From assembly GCF_033955345.1 (NCBI RefSeq), contig NZ_CP138332.1, positions 1,426,001 to 1,490,000 of the forward strand: a stretch of DNA of 64,000 nt. The letters run 5' to 3'. Both the position numbers and the translations under genes were made by a program. The stretch comes from Sphingobacterium bambusae. GTDB lineage: Bacteria > Bacteroidota > Bacteroidia > Sphingobacteriales > Sphingobacteriaceae. The notes beneath the pieces were generated by a model that was given only the letters and a program-made list of their open reading frames with translations, ran no database searches and was not told the origin of the DNA. Below, piece after piece: positions 57,006-64,000 of the stretch. Position 1 is the first letter of the stretch. Every line of letters begins with the position of its first letter.

Positions 57006-57968
57006 TTATACAACGCTTTCTTTAGCGGCAAGATAGCGTTCTGCTTCCAGCGCCGCCATACATCCCGTCCCCGCCGCAGTAATCGCTTGACGGTAAACGT
57101 GATCCTGTACATCTCCGCAAGCGAAGACACCTGGTATGTTTGTCGCTGTACTATCAGCTTTAGTAATCAAATAACCTGTCTCATCCATCTCCAATACCCC
57201 TTGGAAAAGCTCGGTGTTTGGCTTGTGACCGATAGCGACAAAAAATCCAGTAACATCTAAAATACGCTTCTCGTTCGTTTCGTTGTTGGACACACGTACA
57301 CCATTCACCCCTTGCTCATTTCCTAAAATCTCTTCGGTCTCCGTGTTATACAGCACTTCGATATTAGCGGTGTTCATCACGCGATGCACCATCGCTTTGG
57401 AAGCGCGGAATTCATCACGACGTACAAGCATATATACCTTTCTACACAACTTGGCTAGGTAGGTAGCTTCTTCCGCCGCCGTGTCGCCAGCACCGACGAT
57501 AGCCACATCCTGTCCTTTGAAGAAGAAACCATCACAAACGGCACATGCCGATACGCCAAAGCCGTTGTACTTCTCTTCCGAAGGAAGACCCAACCACTTC
57601 GCCGTTGCTCCGGTAGCGATAATAACCGTTTCCGCCGTCAACCACTTGTTGCCATCAATCTGCACCTTATGTTCACCACCATCGGCAGACAGTTCCACTT
57701 TAGTGGCATAACCAAAACGTACATCCGTCCCAAATCGCTCGGCCTGTGCTTTCAAATCTTCCATCATCACAGGGCCAGTAATCCCTTGTGGGTAGCCCGG
57801 AAAGTTATCAACCTCGGTAGTCTGTGTCAACTGTCCTCCAGGAACAATCCCTGTATACACGACAGGCTTCATATCTGCGCGAGCCGCATAGATAGCCGCG
57901 GTATATCCCGCTGGACCAGAACCAATGATCACACACTTCAAGTGTTCTATTTCTGCTGTATTTGTCAT
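57006..57968 (-). CDS. trxB: Thioredoxin-disulfide reductase
   Basis: A 320-aa FAD enzyme that reduces thioredoxin with NADPH. The FAD loop GSGPAGYTAA is near residue 17, the redox disulfide is Cys142-Ala-Val-Cys145 followed by Asp-Gly, the NADPH loop GAGDTAAEEA comes next and the GVFACGDVQD motif near the C-terminus completes it. Length is typical. It follows the DnaQ-like exonuclease gene by 18 bp on the same strand. Confidence 0.97.
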   Translation of the reverse strand: MTNTAEIEHLKCVIIGSGPAGYTAAIYAARADMKPVVYTGIVPGGQLTQTTEVDNFPGYPQGITGPVMMEDLKAQAERFGTDVRFGYATKVELSADGGEHKVQIDGNKWLTAETVIIATGATAKWLGLPSEEKYNGFGVSACAVCDGFFFKGQDVAIVGAGDTAAEEATYLAKLCRKVYMLVRRDEFRASKAMVHRVMNTANIEVLYNTETEEILGNEQGVNGVRVSNNETNEKRILDVTGFFVAIGHKPNTELFQGVLEMDETGYLITKADSTATNIPGVFACGDVQDHVYRQAITAAGTGCMAALEAERYLAAKESVV

Positions 57969-57986
57969 TTATATTAACCTTATTTT

Positions 57987-58937
57987 TTACTTACCAAATT
58001 TGCCCTGCAACTGCTTTAACATATCCGATGTAATCGGCTTAGACTTATGCTCTGGCTTCGGTTGCTGTTCTTTTTGGGCTTCTTTTTTCTTCTCGGCACT
58101 TGCCGCCGCAACGGCATCCCGTTGTTCTTTACGTTGATTACGGAAACTATTCCAAAGCCCTTCAAGCACCTTTTTTGTGTACAATGGAAAGTCACCATTC
58201 TGCATCCAAGCATAGTAGCTCGGTTCCACCTCAAACACGTGGGTAACCTTTTTTCCTTTATGTTTACCGAAATTTATACAAGGATCGCCATCCTCATCAT
58301 ACACCAATCGACCTGCAAAATCCACTGGATTGCTCAGGTTAGTAAACTTGTGCAATGCAGGCACATCATTGACGACAGGTGTCGACACATTGCCATGTTT
58401 ATCTTCGTAAGCTGCGCCTTCATATTTTGTAAGCTGCGCCTTAAGTACTTCGTAGGTGGCCCGCACATCCGCCTCTGCGGTATGCGCATTATCCAAATTG
58501 CTATCACAATAGAATCTGTAGGCTGCTTTCAGCGTTCGCTGTTCCATTTGGTGAAAGATATTTTGTACATCGACAAAAGCGCGTCCCTCCAACGAAAAAT
58601 CAACCCCAGCACGCAGAAACTCTTCCATCAGCATCGGCACATCAAACTTGTTCGAATTGTAGCCGGCTAGATCCGAATCACCTAAAAATGCACGCACCTC
58701 TTCAGCTCGTTGTCGAAAAAACGGAAGATCCTTTACATCTTCATCGTAAATACCGTGGAACATCGATGATTCTGCCGGAATAGGCATCCCCGGATTGATT
58801 CGCATCGTCAACACTTCCTCTACCCCATCTGGCAATACTTTTAATATGCATAATTCGACAATACGATCCACCGCGATATTTACGCCCGTAGTCTCTAAAT
58901 CGAAAAAGGCCAATGGCCGTTTTAGCTGTAATTCCAT
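57987..58937 (-). CDS. DnaQ-like 3'-5' exonuclease
   Basis: A 316-aa protein with a DEDDh exonuclease domain in the first ~170 residues. D13 and E15 (FFDLETTG), the GYNSNKFDVPML region and His-x4-Asp (HTAEAD) are all kept. After a linker there is a second small domain (about 195-265; INFGKHKGKKV, YYAWMQNGDFP), often seen in Bacteroidota exonucleases, and a basic, Lys/Gln-rich tail. It probably trims DNA in repair or proofreading. An exact TACTTTTG box (58968-58975) lies 30 nt upstream. Confidence 0.9.
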   Translation of the reverse strand: MELQLKRPLAFFDLETTGVNIAVDRIVELCILKVLPDGVEEVLTMRINPGMPIPAESSMFHGIYDEDVKDLPFFRQRAEEVRAFLGDSDLAGYNSNKFDVPMLMEEFLRAGVDFSLEGRAFVDVQNIFHQMEQRTLKAAYRFYCDSNLDNAHTAEADVRATYEVLKAQLTKYEGAAYEDKHGNVSTPVVNDVPALHKFTNLSNPVDFAGRLVYDEDGDPCINFGKHKGKKVTHVFEVEPSYYAWMQNGDFPLYTKKVLEGLWNSFRNQRKEQRDAVAAASAEKKKEAQKEQQPKPEHKSKPITSDMLKQLQGKFGK

Positions 58938-59097
58938 CTACTAAAGATTGATGATAAACTTGAATAACAAAAGTACGAAACTCTTTCGGTGTTCCCTTAC
59001 TTGAACGAAATTAATGACACTATTCCCACGCAACCAATTAAGACACTTACATCCAAAGAAACAGGTATCAGCCCGCCCTTCCGCTCCAGCATAAAAA

Positions 59098-59133
59098 AGA
59101 AAAAGCCGAAATCAACAAAACTTCGGCTTTTTA
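59098..59133 (-). terminator. Terminator of pyrE-SRPBCC unit
   Basis: A 10-bp stem (AAAAGCCGAA / TTCGGCTTTT) with an 11-nt loop and T run on the minus strand, 17 bp after the SRPBCC stop. Confidence 0.85.
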
Positions 59134-59149
59134 TCTTATGGGCGGGGTA

Positions 59150-59548
59150 CTACCCCAAAAGTTCTTTCAATTTACTTACCTGATGATCCACTAGTTTTTG
59201 CAGTGGGCCGGAAGCCATCATCTTCATCATCATATTGAGCTCTGCTTCAATAACGAATGTAGCATTCGTTAGATCGGCCGATTTTTCATCTAGTTTCCAG
59301 CGTAACGTCATTGCAAATGGAGCCTCTGTAGATGGCACACAAACCAATTCCTTATGTTCGATGCGCTGACTAATCTTGAGGGCCAATTTGGCCATGTTCT
59401 TGATCGTGAAACTCGCCTCATCTGCCGTGGAAGACCAATTGTAGATATTCTCAGGCATCAGCTGCTCGTGATTGTTCAAATCAGCTAAAAAGGCGTAAAC
59501 CTCAGCGACGGGTTTGTTGATGTCAATATTGTTTTGAATGATAGTCAT
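59150..59548 (-). CDS. SRPBCC-fold protein
   Basis: A 132-aa protein of the START/polyketide-cyclase-like fold. The beginning FNI-type helix-grip (NIDINKPVAEVYAFLADLNN) and a long C-terminal helix (MASGPLQKLVDHQVSKLKELL) are typical. It probably binds a hydrophobic ligand, but none is known. It lies 19 bp downstream of pyrE on the same strand; a shared terminator follows. Confidence 0.82.
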   Translation of the reverse strand: MTIIQNNIDINKPVAEVYAFLADLNNHEQLMPENIYNWSSTADEASFTIKNMAKLALKISQRIEHKELVCVPSTEAPFAMTLRWKLDEKSADLTNATFVIEAELNMMMKMMASGPLQKLVDHQVSKLKELLG

Positions 59549-59567
59549 AAGCCGTGCTATTTAATTA

Positions 59568-60212
59568 TTATTCCCCGGTCCAATTTGATGGATCACGTCT
59601 CCATTGTTCCAAAAGCGCTACATCCGATTCCAACACATAGCTGTTGGTTACGGCCACTTTGATTAGGGCATCGTAGTTACAAAGGCTGAAAAATGGACAT
59701 TTCGCTTCAGCGAAATTATTTACAGCAACATCCAATCCATAGGTGAAGATAGAAACTAAGCCAACGACGTTACAACCTGCTTCGCGAAGCGCTTCCACCG
59801 CTTGTAGACTGCTTTTCCCGGTAGAGATTAAATCTTCGATTACAACTACACGTTGGCCACTGACTACTTCTCCTTCAATCAAGTTTTGACGGCCATGCCC
59901 TTTTGCGCTGCTGCGCACATAGGTAAAAGGCAAACCCAAATCTTGCGCTACCAAAACACCCTGTGGTATTCCTGCTGTAGCCACTCCAGAAATCATTTCA
60001 ACCGTTCCAAACTCTTCTTGAATCAATTGAGAAAGCTTCTGGCGGATATATGTACGGATAGCGGGATGTGATAAGGTTATACGGTTATCACAATAAATTG
60101 GCGACTTCCAACCCGAAGCCCATGTAAAAGGGTTTTTAGGTTGTAATTTTATTGCTTTAATTTGCAATAAGGATTCAGCAATTTTTTGTTCAACCTCATT
60201 TAAATTATTCAT
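59568..60212 (-). CDS. pyrE: Orotate phosphoribosyltransferase
   Basis: PyrE (214 aa) makes OMP from orotate and PRPP. The PRPP-binding motif VVVIEDLISTGKSS, the KGHGRQNLIEG flexible loop and the GVATAGIPQG region are intact. The ATG overlaps the start codon of the divergent NUDIX gene by two bases (CATG). A TAAATTTG box at 60217-60224 lies 4 nt before its ATG, inside the NUDIX coding sequence, so its mRNA is probably leaderless. Confidence 0.96.
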   Translation of the reverse strand: MNNLNEVEQKIAESLLQIKAIKLQPKNPFTWASGWKSPIYCDNRITLSHPAIRTYIRQKLSQLIQEEFGTVEMISGVATAGIPQGVLVAQDLGLPFTYVRSSAKGHGRQNLIEGEVVSGQRVVVIEDLISTGKSSLQAVEALREAGCNVVGLVSIFTYGLDVAVNNFAEAKCPFFSLCNYDALIKVAVTNSYVLESDVALLEQWRRDPSNWTGE

Positions 60213-60819
60213 GGCACAAATTTATAAAATTTATATGAACGAATCTCAGCTAATTTTAGCAGATTTCGTTCCTAAAAAACTGTCTATTGTTCAAACAATT
60301 GGTTTACAAGATATTGACCTCGAAAAACTTTTCCAAGCCTCGAAAAATAAAGCCAGTAAAGACACGACCTATCTCTACGTACACCCTGAGGCTGAGAAGG
60401 TTTTTAAAGCCATCTTGCAAAAAAGCAACATCATAAAAGCCGCTGGCGGCATCGTCAAAAATGGTGACGGCGAATACTTGTTTATACATCGATTGGGAAA
60501 GTGGGATCTTCCAAAGGGTAAAGTGGAGGATAATGAAAAAATGAGAGACGCTGCCGTTAGGGAGGTAGAAGAAGAATGTGGCATTAAAATAAACTACCTC
60601 GGCGCCAAACTTCATACGACCTATCATACCTATATCATGCGTGGAAAATTTGTGCTTAAGCAAACGAATTGGTATGATATGGGTGTCAATAAATCCCCCA
60701 AATTAATTCCGCAATTGGAGGAAGACATCACTGAAGCTCGGTGGATCAGTCCGGAGGATCTTGACACCGTCAAAGAGAATACCTACCCCCTAATCGCACA
60801 ACTCATCAAAACACTATAG
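60211..60819 (+). CDS. NUDIX hydrolase-domain protein
   Basis: A 202-aa protein. The first ~75 residues form a small unknown domain; then comes a NUDIX domain with an intact box G-x5-E-x7-REVEEECGI (around residues 108-131). Many NUDIX enzymes remove nucleoside diphosphate waste. The ATG at 60211 overlaps that of divergent pyrE; a second Met at codon 9 (60235) would avoid this, but then the pyrE promoter would lie in its leader. The start is therefore moderately sure. Confidence 0.87.
   Translation: MAQIYKIYMNESQLILADFVPKKLSIVQTIGLQDIDLEKLFQASKNKASKDTTYLYVHPEAEKVFKAILQKSNIIKAAGGIVKNGDGEYLFIHRLGKWDLPKGKVEDNEKMRDAAVREVEEECGIKINYLGAKLHTTYHTYIMRGKFVLKQTNWYDMGVNKSPKLIPQLEEDITEARWISPEDLDTVKENTYPLIAQLIKTL
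60217..60224 (-). promoter_or_regulatory. -7 box of pyrE inside the NUDIX gene
   Basis: TAAATTTG on the minus strand, exact match, ends 4 nt before the pyrE ATG. No good -33 TTTG at 19-21 bp. Confidence 0.5.
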
Positions 60820-60836
60820 CTGATAGTCTGAAAACA

Positions 60837-60856
60837 AGGGGGCCAAACAGCCCCCT
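60837..60856. terminator. GC-rich hairpin between NUDIX and Spy-like genes
   Basis: A 7-bp stem (AGGGGGC / GCCCCCT) with a 6-nt loop lies between the convergent genes. T runs are weak on both sides, so efficiency is uncertain. Confidence 0.55.
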
Positions 60857-60892
60857 CATTCATCAAAACATAAAAACGCAACACTTACTCTA

Positions 60893-61369
60893 CTATCCAG
60901 CTGCTTCCACCTCTTTTTGAGGCATCACCTCTGTTCTACTTTTGCCTTTAAAACCGCCAGGCTTACGCATCATCTTTTCTTTTCTAGCATGCACAAACTT
61001 TTCTTTCAACAACGATTGCTGCTCGGCACTAAGCACGCGACTAAGCTTATCCTGCGAGCCCTTGGCTTCCTCTCTCCATTTTTGTTGTAGCTGTTTCATC
61101 TCGGTACGATGCGCATGTTGACGTTTAGCCTGATCCAGCTGTATGGCATAGACCTCTTTGCGCTGTGCATCGGTAAACTTCAGCTCTTTATCCAAACGAT
61201 CTGTTTTCATCTGGGCCATTTCCTCCGGACTTCGGTTTTCCATACGACGTTCCTGCCGCGCATGTTTACGCTCCTGCTTTGCCGGACGTTCTACCTGTTG
61301 TTTGTCTTGTGCAAATGTTGCCACGCTGATTCCTGTAAACAGGATGGCCAAGGAAAGGATCTTTTTCAT
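60893..61369 (-). CDS. Spy/CpxP-like periplasmic protein
   Basis: A 158-aa exported protein. The signal peptide (MKKILSLAILFTGISVATFAQ) is followed by a highly charged, almost all-helical chain rich in Lys, Arg, Gln and Glu. The LTxxQ-type pattern appears as KFTDAQRKEVYAIQLDQ and LSAEQQSLLKEKF, as in Spy/CpxP chaperones. Stress regulation would be expected, but no known operator was seen in the 250 bp upstream, which is otherwise empty to the tRNA promoter. Confidence 0.8.
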   Translation of the reverse strand: MKKILSLAILFTGISVATFAQDKQQVERPAKQERKHARQERRMENRSPEEMAQMKTDRLDKELKFTDAQRKEVYAIQLDQAKRQHAHRTEMKQLQQKWREEAKGSQDKLSRVLSAEQQSLLKEKFVHARKEKMMRKPGGFKGKSRTEVMPQKEVEAAG

Positions 61370-61563
61370 ATTCTTATTTTTTTAATGAAACTTCTGTTTA
61401 TTGCTTCTTTAATGGGATAGAGTCGCGAGAGCACCAAACGTTTAATCGGGCTTCGTTAAATAATGTTAAGCGATCCTGTCGACTATTTTCCATGCGTGTA
61501 GTAGGTCAATAAAAATTAAATAACTTAAAAATCAGCAGGTTTGTAAAAACATCGAAAATATAT

Positions 61564-61594
61564 TTTGGAATACATAAAACAACTTCTATATTTG
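61564..61594 (+). promoter_or_regulatory. Canonical promoter of tRNA-Leu
   Basis: TTTG - 19 bp - TATATTTG matches the consensus at all fixed bases and lies about 25 nt before the tRNA 5' end. It is a useful internal check of the promoter model. Confidence 0.8.
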
Positions 61595-61619
61595 CATCGT
61601 CAAACAAGGATAGCAGCAA

Positions 61620-61701
61620 GCCCAGCTGGCGGAATTGGTAGACGCGTTGGTCTCAAACACCAATATCTTCGGATGTGCCGGTTCGACTCCGGCGCTGGGT
61701 A
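61620..61701 (+). tRNA. tRNA-Leu (anticodon CAA)
   Basis: An 82-nt type II tRNA. The acceptor stem GCCCAGC / GCTGGGT (first pair G-U) is closed by discriminator A. The anticodon stem TTGGT / ACCAA holds the loop CTCAAAC with anticodon CAA. A short variable arm (tatcttcggatg region) and the T-arm GCCGGTTCGACTCCGGC are present. The 3' CCA is not encoded. Confidence 0.96.
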
Positions 61702-61703
61702 CT

Positions 61704-61739
61704 AAAAGCCTTAATAACAATGTTATTAAGGCTTTTTTT
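61704..61739 (+). terminator. Terminator of tRNA-Leu
   Basis: A perfect 11-bp core (GCCTTAATAAC / GTTATTAAGGC) extended by A-T pairs, with a 3-nt loop and seven T, starts 3 nt after the tRNA. Confidence 0.92.
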
Positions 61740-61763
61740 ATGTTCCAAAAATGGGAACCCCAT

Positions 61764-61790
61764 AAAAAAAGCAAACTTTACAGTTTGCTT
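61764..61790 (-). terminator. Terminator of the response regulator gene
   Basis: On the minus strand a 9-bp stem (AAGCAAACT / AGTTTGCTT) with loop GTAA is followed by seven T. Confidence 0.88.
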
Positions 61791-61815
61791 TTTGATACTA
61801 ATATGGTACTATTTT

Positions 61816-62505
61816 TTAATTCAATTCAAACTTGTAACCTACCCCTTTCACCGTAGCCACATAATTTTCACCAATCTTCTCCCGCAGCTTGCGGATATGC
61901 ACATCAATGGTTCTGTTTGTCACGACGACTGAATCTTCCCAGATAGCTTTTAATATCTGCTCGCGTGTAAACACCTTATTGGGCTTAGAGGCCAATAGGT
62001 AAAGTAGTTCAAATTCTTTTTTCGCCAAGGTAATACGATCGGTGTCGCGATACACCAGGAATGAATCCCGATCGATCACCAAATCCATAATCTCCAACTT
62101 ATCACCGCTACTAATCTCTGCCTCCGCGGTATTGCGTCTTAGGATTGCGTTAATGCGGCTCATCAGCGCACGGGGTTTGATCGGTTTCGCGATATAATCG
62201 TCAGCACCGACATTGAAACCCGCAATTTCGGAATACTCCTCGCTACGAGCGGTCAAAAACACCATGAACGTATGCTTAAACTCGGGCATAGAACGCATCA
62301 AACGACAGGCTTCTATACCGTCCATTTCGGGCATCATCACATCCAAAATAATCAAATCTGGGTTGACCTGTTTAGCCATATCGATGCCTTCTCTACCATT
62401 GTGGGCCTGATAAACTTGATATCCTTCTTTTGTGAGATTATACGCTATCAAATCAACGATATCGTGCTCATCATCTACCACTAGTATTTTCTGGTTGGCG
62501 CTCAT
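61816..62505 (-). CDS. OmpR/PhoB-family response regulator
   Basis: A 229-aa regulator. The receiver domain has acidic pair D11/D12, phospho-acceptor D55 (LIILDVMMPEMDG) and the Lys of DDYIAKPIKP. The winged-helix trans_reg_C domain (about 130-229) is complete with FELLYLLASKPNKVFTREQ and TIDVHIRKLREKIG...VKGVGYKF. No kinase is adjacent; it is followed by a terminator and preceded by an AT-rich 95-bp gap. Its signal is unknown. Confidence 0.93.
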   Translation of the reverse strand: MSANQKILVVDDEHDIVDLIAYNLTKEGYQVYQAHNGREGIDMAKQVNPDLIILDVMMPEMDGIEACRLMRSMPEFKHTFMVFLTARSEEYSEIAGFNVGADDYIAKPIKPRALMSRINAILRRNTAEAEISSGDKLEIMDLVIDRDSFLVYRDTDRITLAKKEFELLYLLASKPNKVFTREQILKAIWEDSVVVTNRTIDVHIRKLREKIGENYVATVKGVGYKFELN

Positions 62506-62600
62506 TACTTTTTTTTTGCTAAATTATGTACTAAATGGTAAAATAAAGTTAAAGCAACGTTATTAAATTGTTAATACTTAACACTAGTTAAACATAAAAT

Positions 62601-63695
62601 TTAATTTAATGTTTTCTCGAGGAAACGCTCCAGCTCTTTACCCCGTAAATTCTTAGCTATAATGAGGCCATCCGGATCCAGTAGGTAAGAAGTTGGTATA
62701 GCCTTGATCCGATAGTCTGTAATCAAGGACGAGCTCCAAGCCTGCAAGTCCGACACCTGCATCCACTCCAATTTATCATCCTCGATCGCCCGCATCCAAC
62801 TGCCCGGATTGTTATCCAGGGATACGCCTAAGACCGTAAAGTTCTTGTCTTTGAATGCCTGATACTGTTTGACAATATTCGGGTTTTCCTGTCGACAAGG
62901 AGCACACCAGGATGCCCAAAAATCTACCAGTACATATTTCCCTCTAAAATCCGATAGATTTACCGATTTATTGTTGGGGGTAAACGACGCAATATTAGGC
63001 GCAGGCTGTCCTACTGCCAAACGCTTCAACTTCTTGGCCTCTTCCTTAAATTGAGAAACATACCTATTGTCTGGAAATTTAGCATCAATCTCTTCAGCAT
63101 AGGCTAATATTTCCGCTTCTGCCACATCCGGATCCAACGTACTAATTGCGTAAAAACCTGCCAAGTTGGGCTGTGCTTTCGCAAAGCCAACGGCCTGCCT
63201 CGTGTATAGTGCCAATTTAGATTTAAATTCGGCAAGATAATCAAAGCGAAGGCTTTCTATCTCTTCCGCAGATTTGTTCAAGGTTGCCTTCGCAAAAGCC
63301 CCCTGCAGGGAGTCCTGCACATACTCCTTGCGCCGTTTATAGGGCGCAAAGTCTTTCAAGGCCGTCGATAGTCCAGACCCTTCTACCGTATAATTCTCTG
63401 GTTGATGCATATCCGCAACAAAGGTCAATTTCTCTCCAGGGCTTAGAATAACCGGATATTTATTGTTTCCTATCGCCAAAGAAAGCAATCGTGGTTGTGT
63501 CGCTTCACGTTCGAAAGTAAATCTATTCCCATCTGCAAGAAACACCGAATCCAATTTCCGATCGCCTTCGTAGAAAGCAACAACCTTTACATTTCCGGGG
63601 TTATCGATATGTCCAGAAACGTGGATAACATCACTATTAGTACAACTCGACAGCGCATATACTGCACTCAACAAGCTCAGAAAAAGTCCTCTCAT
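62601..63695 (-). CDS. TlpA-like thioredoxin lipoprotein with N-terminal DUF4369-type domain
   Basis: A 364-aa lipoprotein (Cys18, ALSSC). The first half is a DUF4369-like beta domain (VSGHIDNPGNVKVVAFYEGD) and a helical linker. The C-terminal ~135 residues form a TlpA/AhpC-TSA thioredoxin domain with Cys264-Ala-Pro-Cys267 (FWASWCAPCRQ) and cis-Pro in KAIPTSYLLD. It is probably a periplasmic thiol-disulfide oxidoreductase. It begins 11 bp after alaS in the same direction and may be co-transcribed with it. Confidence 0.9.
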   Translation of the reverse strand: MRGLFLSLLSAVYALSSCTNSDVIHVSGHIDNPGNVKVVAFYEGDRKLDSVFLADGNRFTFEREATQPRLLSLAIGNNKYPVILSPGEKLTFVADMHQPENYTVEGSGLSTALKDFAPYKRRKEYVQDSLQGAFAKATLNKSAEEIESLRFDYLAEFKSKLALYTRQAVGFAKAQPNLAGFYAISTLDPDVAEAEILAYAEEIDAKFPDNRYVSQFKEEAKKLKRLAVGQPAPNIASFTPNNKSVNLSDFRGKYVLVDFWASWCAPCRQENPNIVKQYQAFKDKNFTVLGVSLDNNPGSWMRAIEDDKLEWMQVSDLQAWSSSLITDYRIKAIPTSYLLDPDGLIIAKNLRGKELERFLEKTLN

Positions 63696-63706
63696 TCCGA
63701 TAATTT

Positions 63707-64000
63707 TTATTTTACAAAATCCCGTGCTCTAGCAATGGCAGATGACAGTCCAGCACTTAGTTTACCACCAGCGGTCGCAAAAAATGGTTGTCCACCGCCA
63801 CCTCCTTGGATATCTTTTGCCAGATCCTTCACAATAGTCCCCGCATTCCAGCCACGGGCTTTAGCGAGCTCGTCCGAGATAGCGACAGTAAGGCTTGGCT
63901 TACCATCAAAATTAGCGCCGATTACCAAGAACAGGTTTTCTACTTGGCCCTTCAACGCGTAAGCCAATGTTTTCACGGCATCAGCATTCGGAAGATCCAC
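63707..64000 (-). CDS. alaS: Alanyl-tRNA synthetase (3' end)
   Basis: The last 97 codons of alaS; the gene continues past the right edge of the window. The DHHA1 domain is visible, with LFLVIGANFDGKPSLTVAIS and the glycine-rich GGGGGQPFFATAGG motif that ends AlaRS proteins. It lies upstream of the TlpA-like gene on the same strand. Confidence 0.95.
   Translation of the reverse strand: MDLPNADAVKTLAYALKGQVENLFLVIGANFDGKPSLTVAISDELAKARGWNAGTIVKDLAKDIQGGGGGQPFFATAGGKLSAGLSSAIARARDFVK

Noticed and set aside
58997..59092. 31-codon hydrophobic frame on the minus strand between the SRPBCC and exonuclease genes
   Set aside because: It starts 5 bp after the arm of a terminator and has no promoter box of its own; coding status cannot be supported from one sequence.

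Overview
The window is a stretch of core chromosome from a Bacteroidota bacterium, most likely a member of the Sphingobacteriaceae (Sphingobacterium/Pedobacter-like). Support comes from the gene content: a TamL-type lipoprotein, DUF4835 next to recN, a long NusB followed by DUF1573, YajC, YbbR and CoaE, a PUR/DUF3276 protein, short AMP nucleosidase, a TonB-dependent receptor and many type II lipoproteins. It also comes from the promoters, which fit the Bacteroidota pattern TTTG - about 20 bp - TAnnTTTG rather than -35/-10 boxes. Shine-Dalgarno sequences are largely absent. No rRNA, prophage, CRISPR array or complete restriction system was seen. The family-level assignment is inference; no marker gene was compared.

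Layout. 0-8.6 kb: the 3' part of clpC, a small lipoprotein, recN with its DUF4835 partner, a SprT-like gene, an M28 aminopeptidase and small membrane proteins. 8.6-17.8 kb: tamL diverging from a SpoU-type rRNA methyltransferase, an MFS transporter and an AI-2E-family permease, convergent with holA; then a solitary PD-(D/E)XK protein and clpP-clpX. 17.8-24.0 kb: AMP nucleosidase, cystathionine beta-synthase, an FkbM methyltransferase, ftsB-like, eno and carA. 24.3-30.6 kb: a minus-strand group (membrane protein, dxr, rseP, ywbE), a DPP-IV peptidase and the PUR-domain protein. 30.8-35.0 kb: a LiaF-like protein, a LytS-type kinase, a LytTR regulator and a penicillin-binding-type serine hydrolase. 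35.1-40.4 kb: a lipoprotein, a thioredoxin-fold protein, purN, an esterase, purH and a 38-residue membrane protein. 40.5-46.1 kb: nusB-DUF1573-yajC, ybbR-coaE-exonuclease and a leucine-dehydrogenase homologue lacking the catalytic lysine. 46.3-54.0 kb: an ABC exporter, a DUF3857 transglutaminase, two outer-membrane proteins and DUF4180. 54.0-54.7 kb: a Y1 (IS200/RAYT-like) transposase gene with a cluster of REP-like hairpins. 54.8-64.0 kb: a methyltransferase, HAD phosphatase, trxB, DnaQ-like exonuclease, SRPBCC protein, pyrE, NUDIX, a Spy-like protein, tRNA-Leu(CAA), a response regulator, a TlpA-like lipoprotein and the 3' end of alaS.

Most genes are housekeeping: proteostasis (clpC, clpP, clpX, rseP), nucleotide synthesis (carA, pyrE, purN, purH), DNA repair and replication (recN, holA, exonucleases) and envelope assembly (tamL, yajC, ybbR). 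The observations most worth following are: (i) a direct repeat of 21-bp period upstream of the LiaF/LytS/LytTR genes, which fits a LytTR binding site; (ii) eight genes whose TAnnTTTG box lies only 3-6 nt before the start codon, implying leaderless mRNAs; (iii) the transposase/hairpin locus; (iv) the Lys-to-Ser change in the leucine-dehydrogenase homologue; and (v) a holA terminator hairpin whose loop holds the stop codons of two convergent genes.
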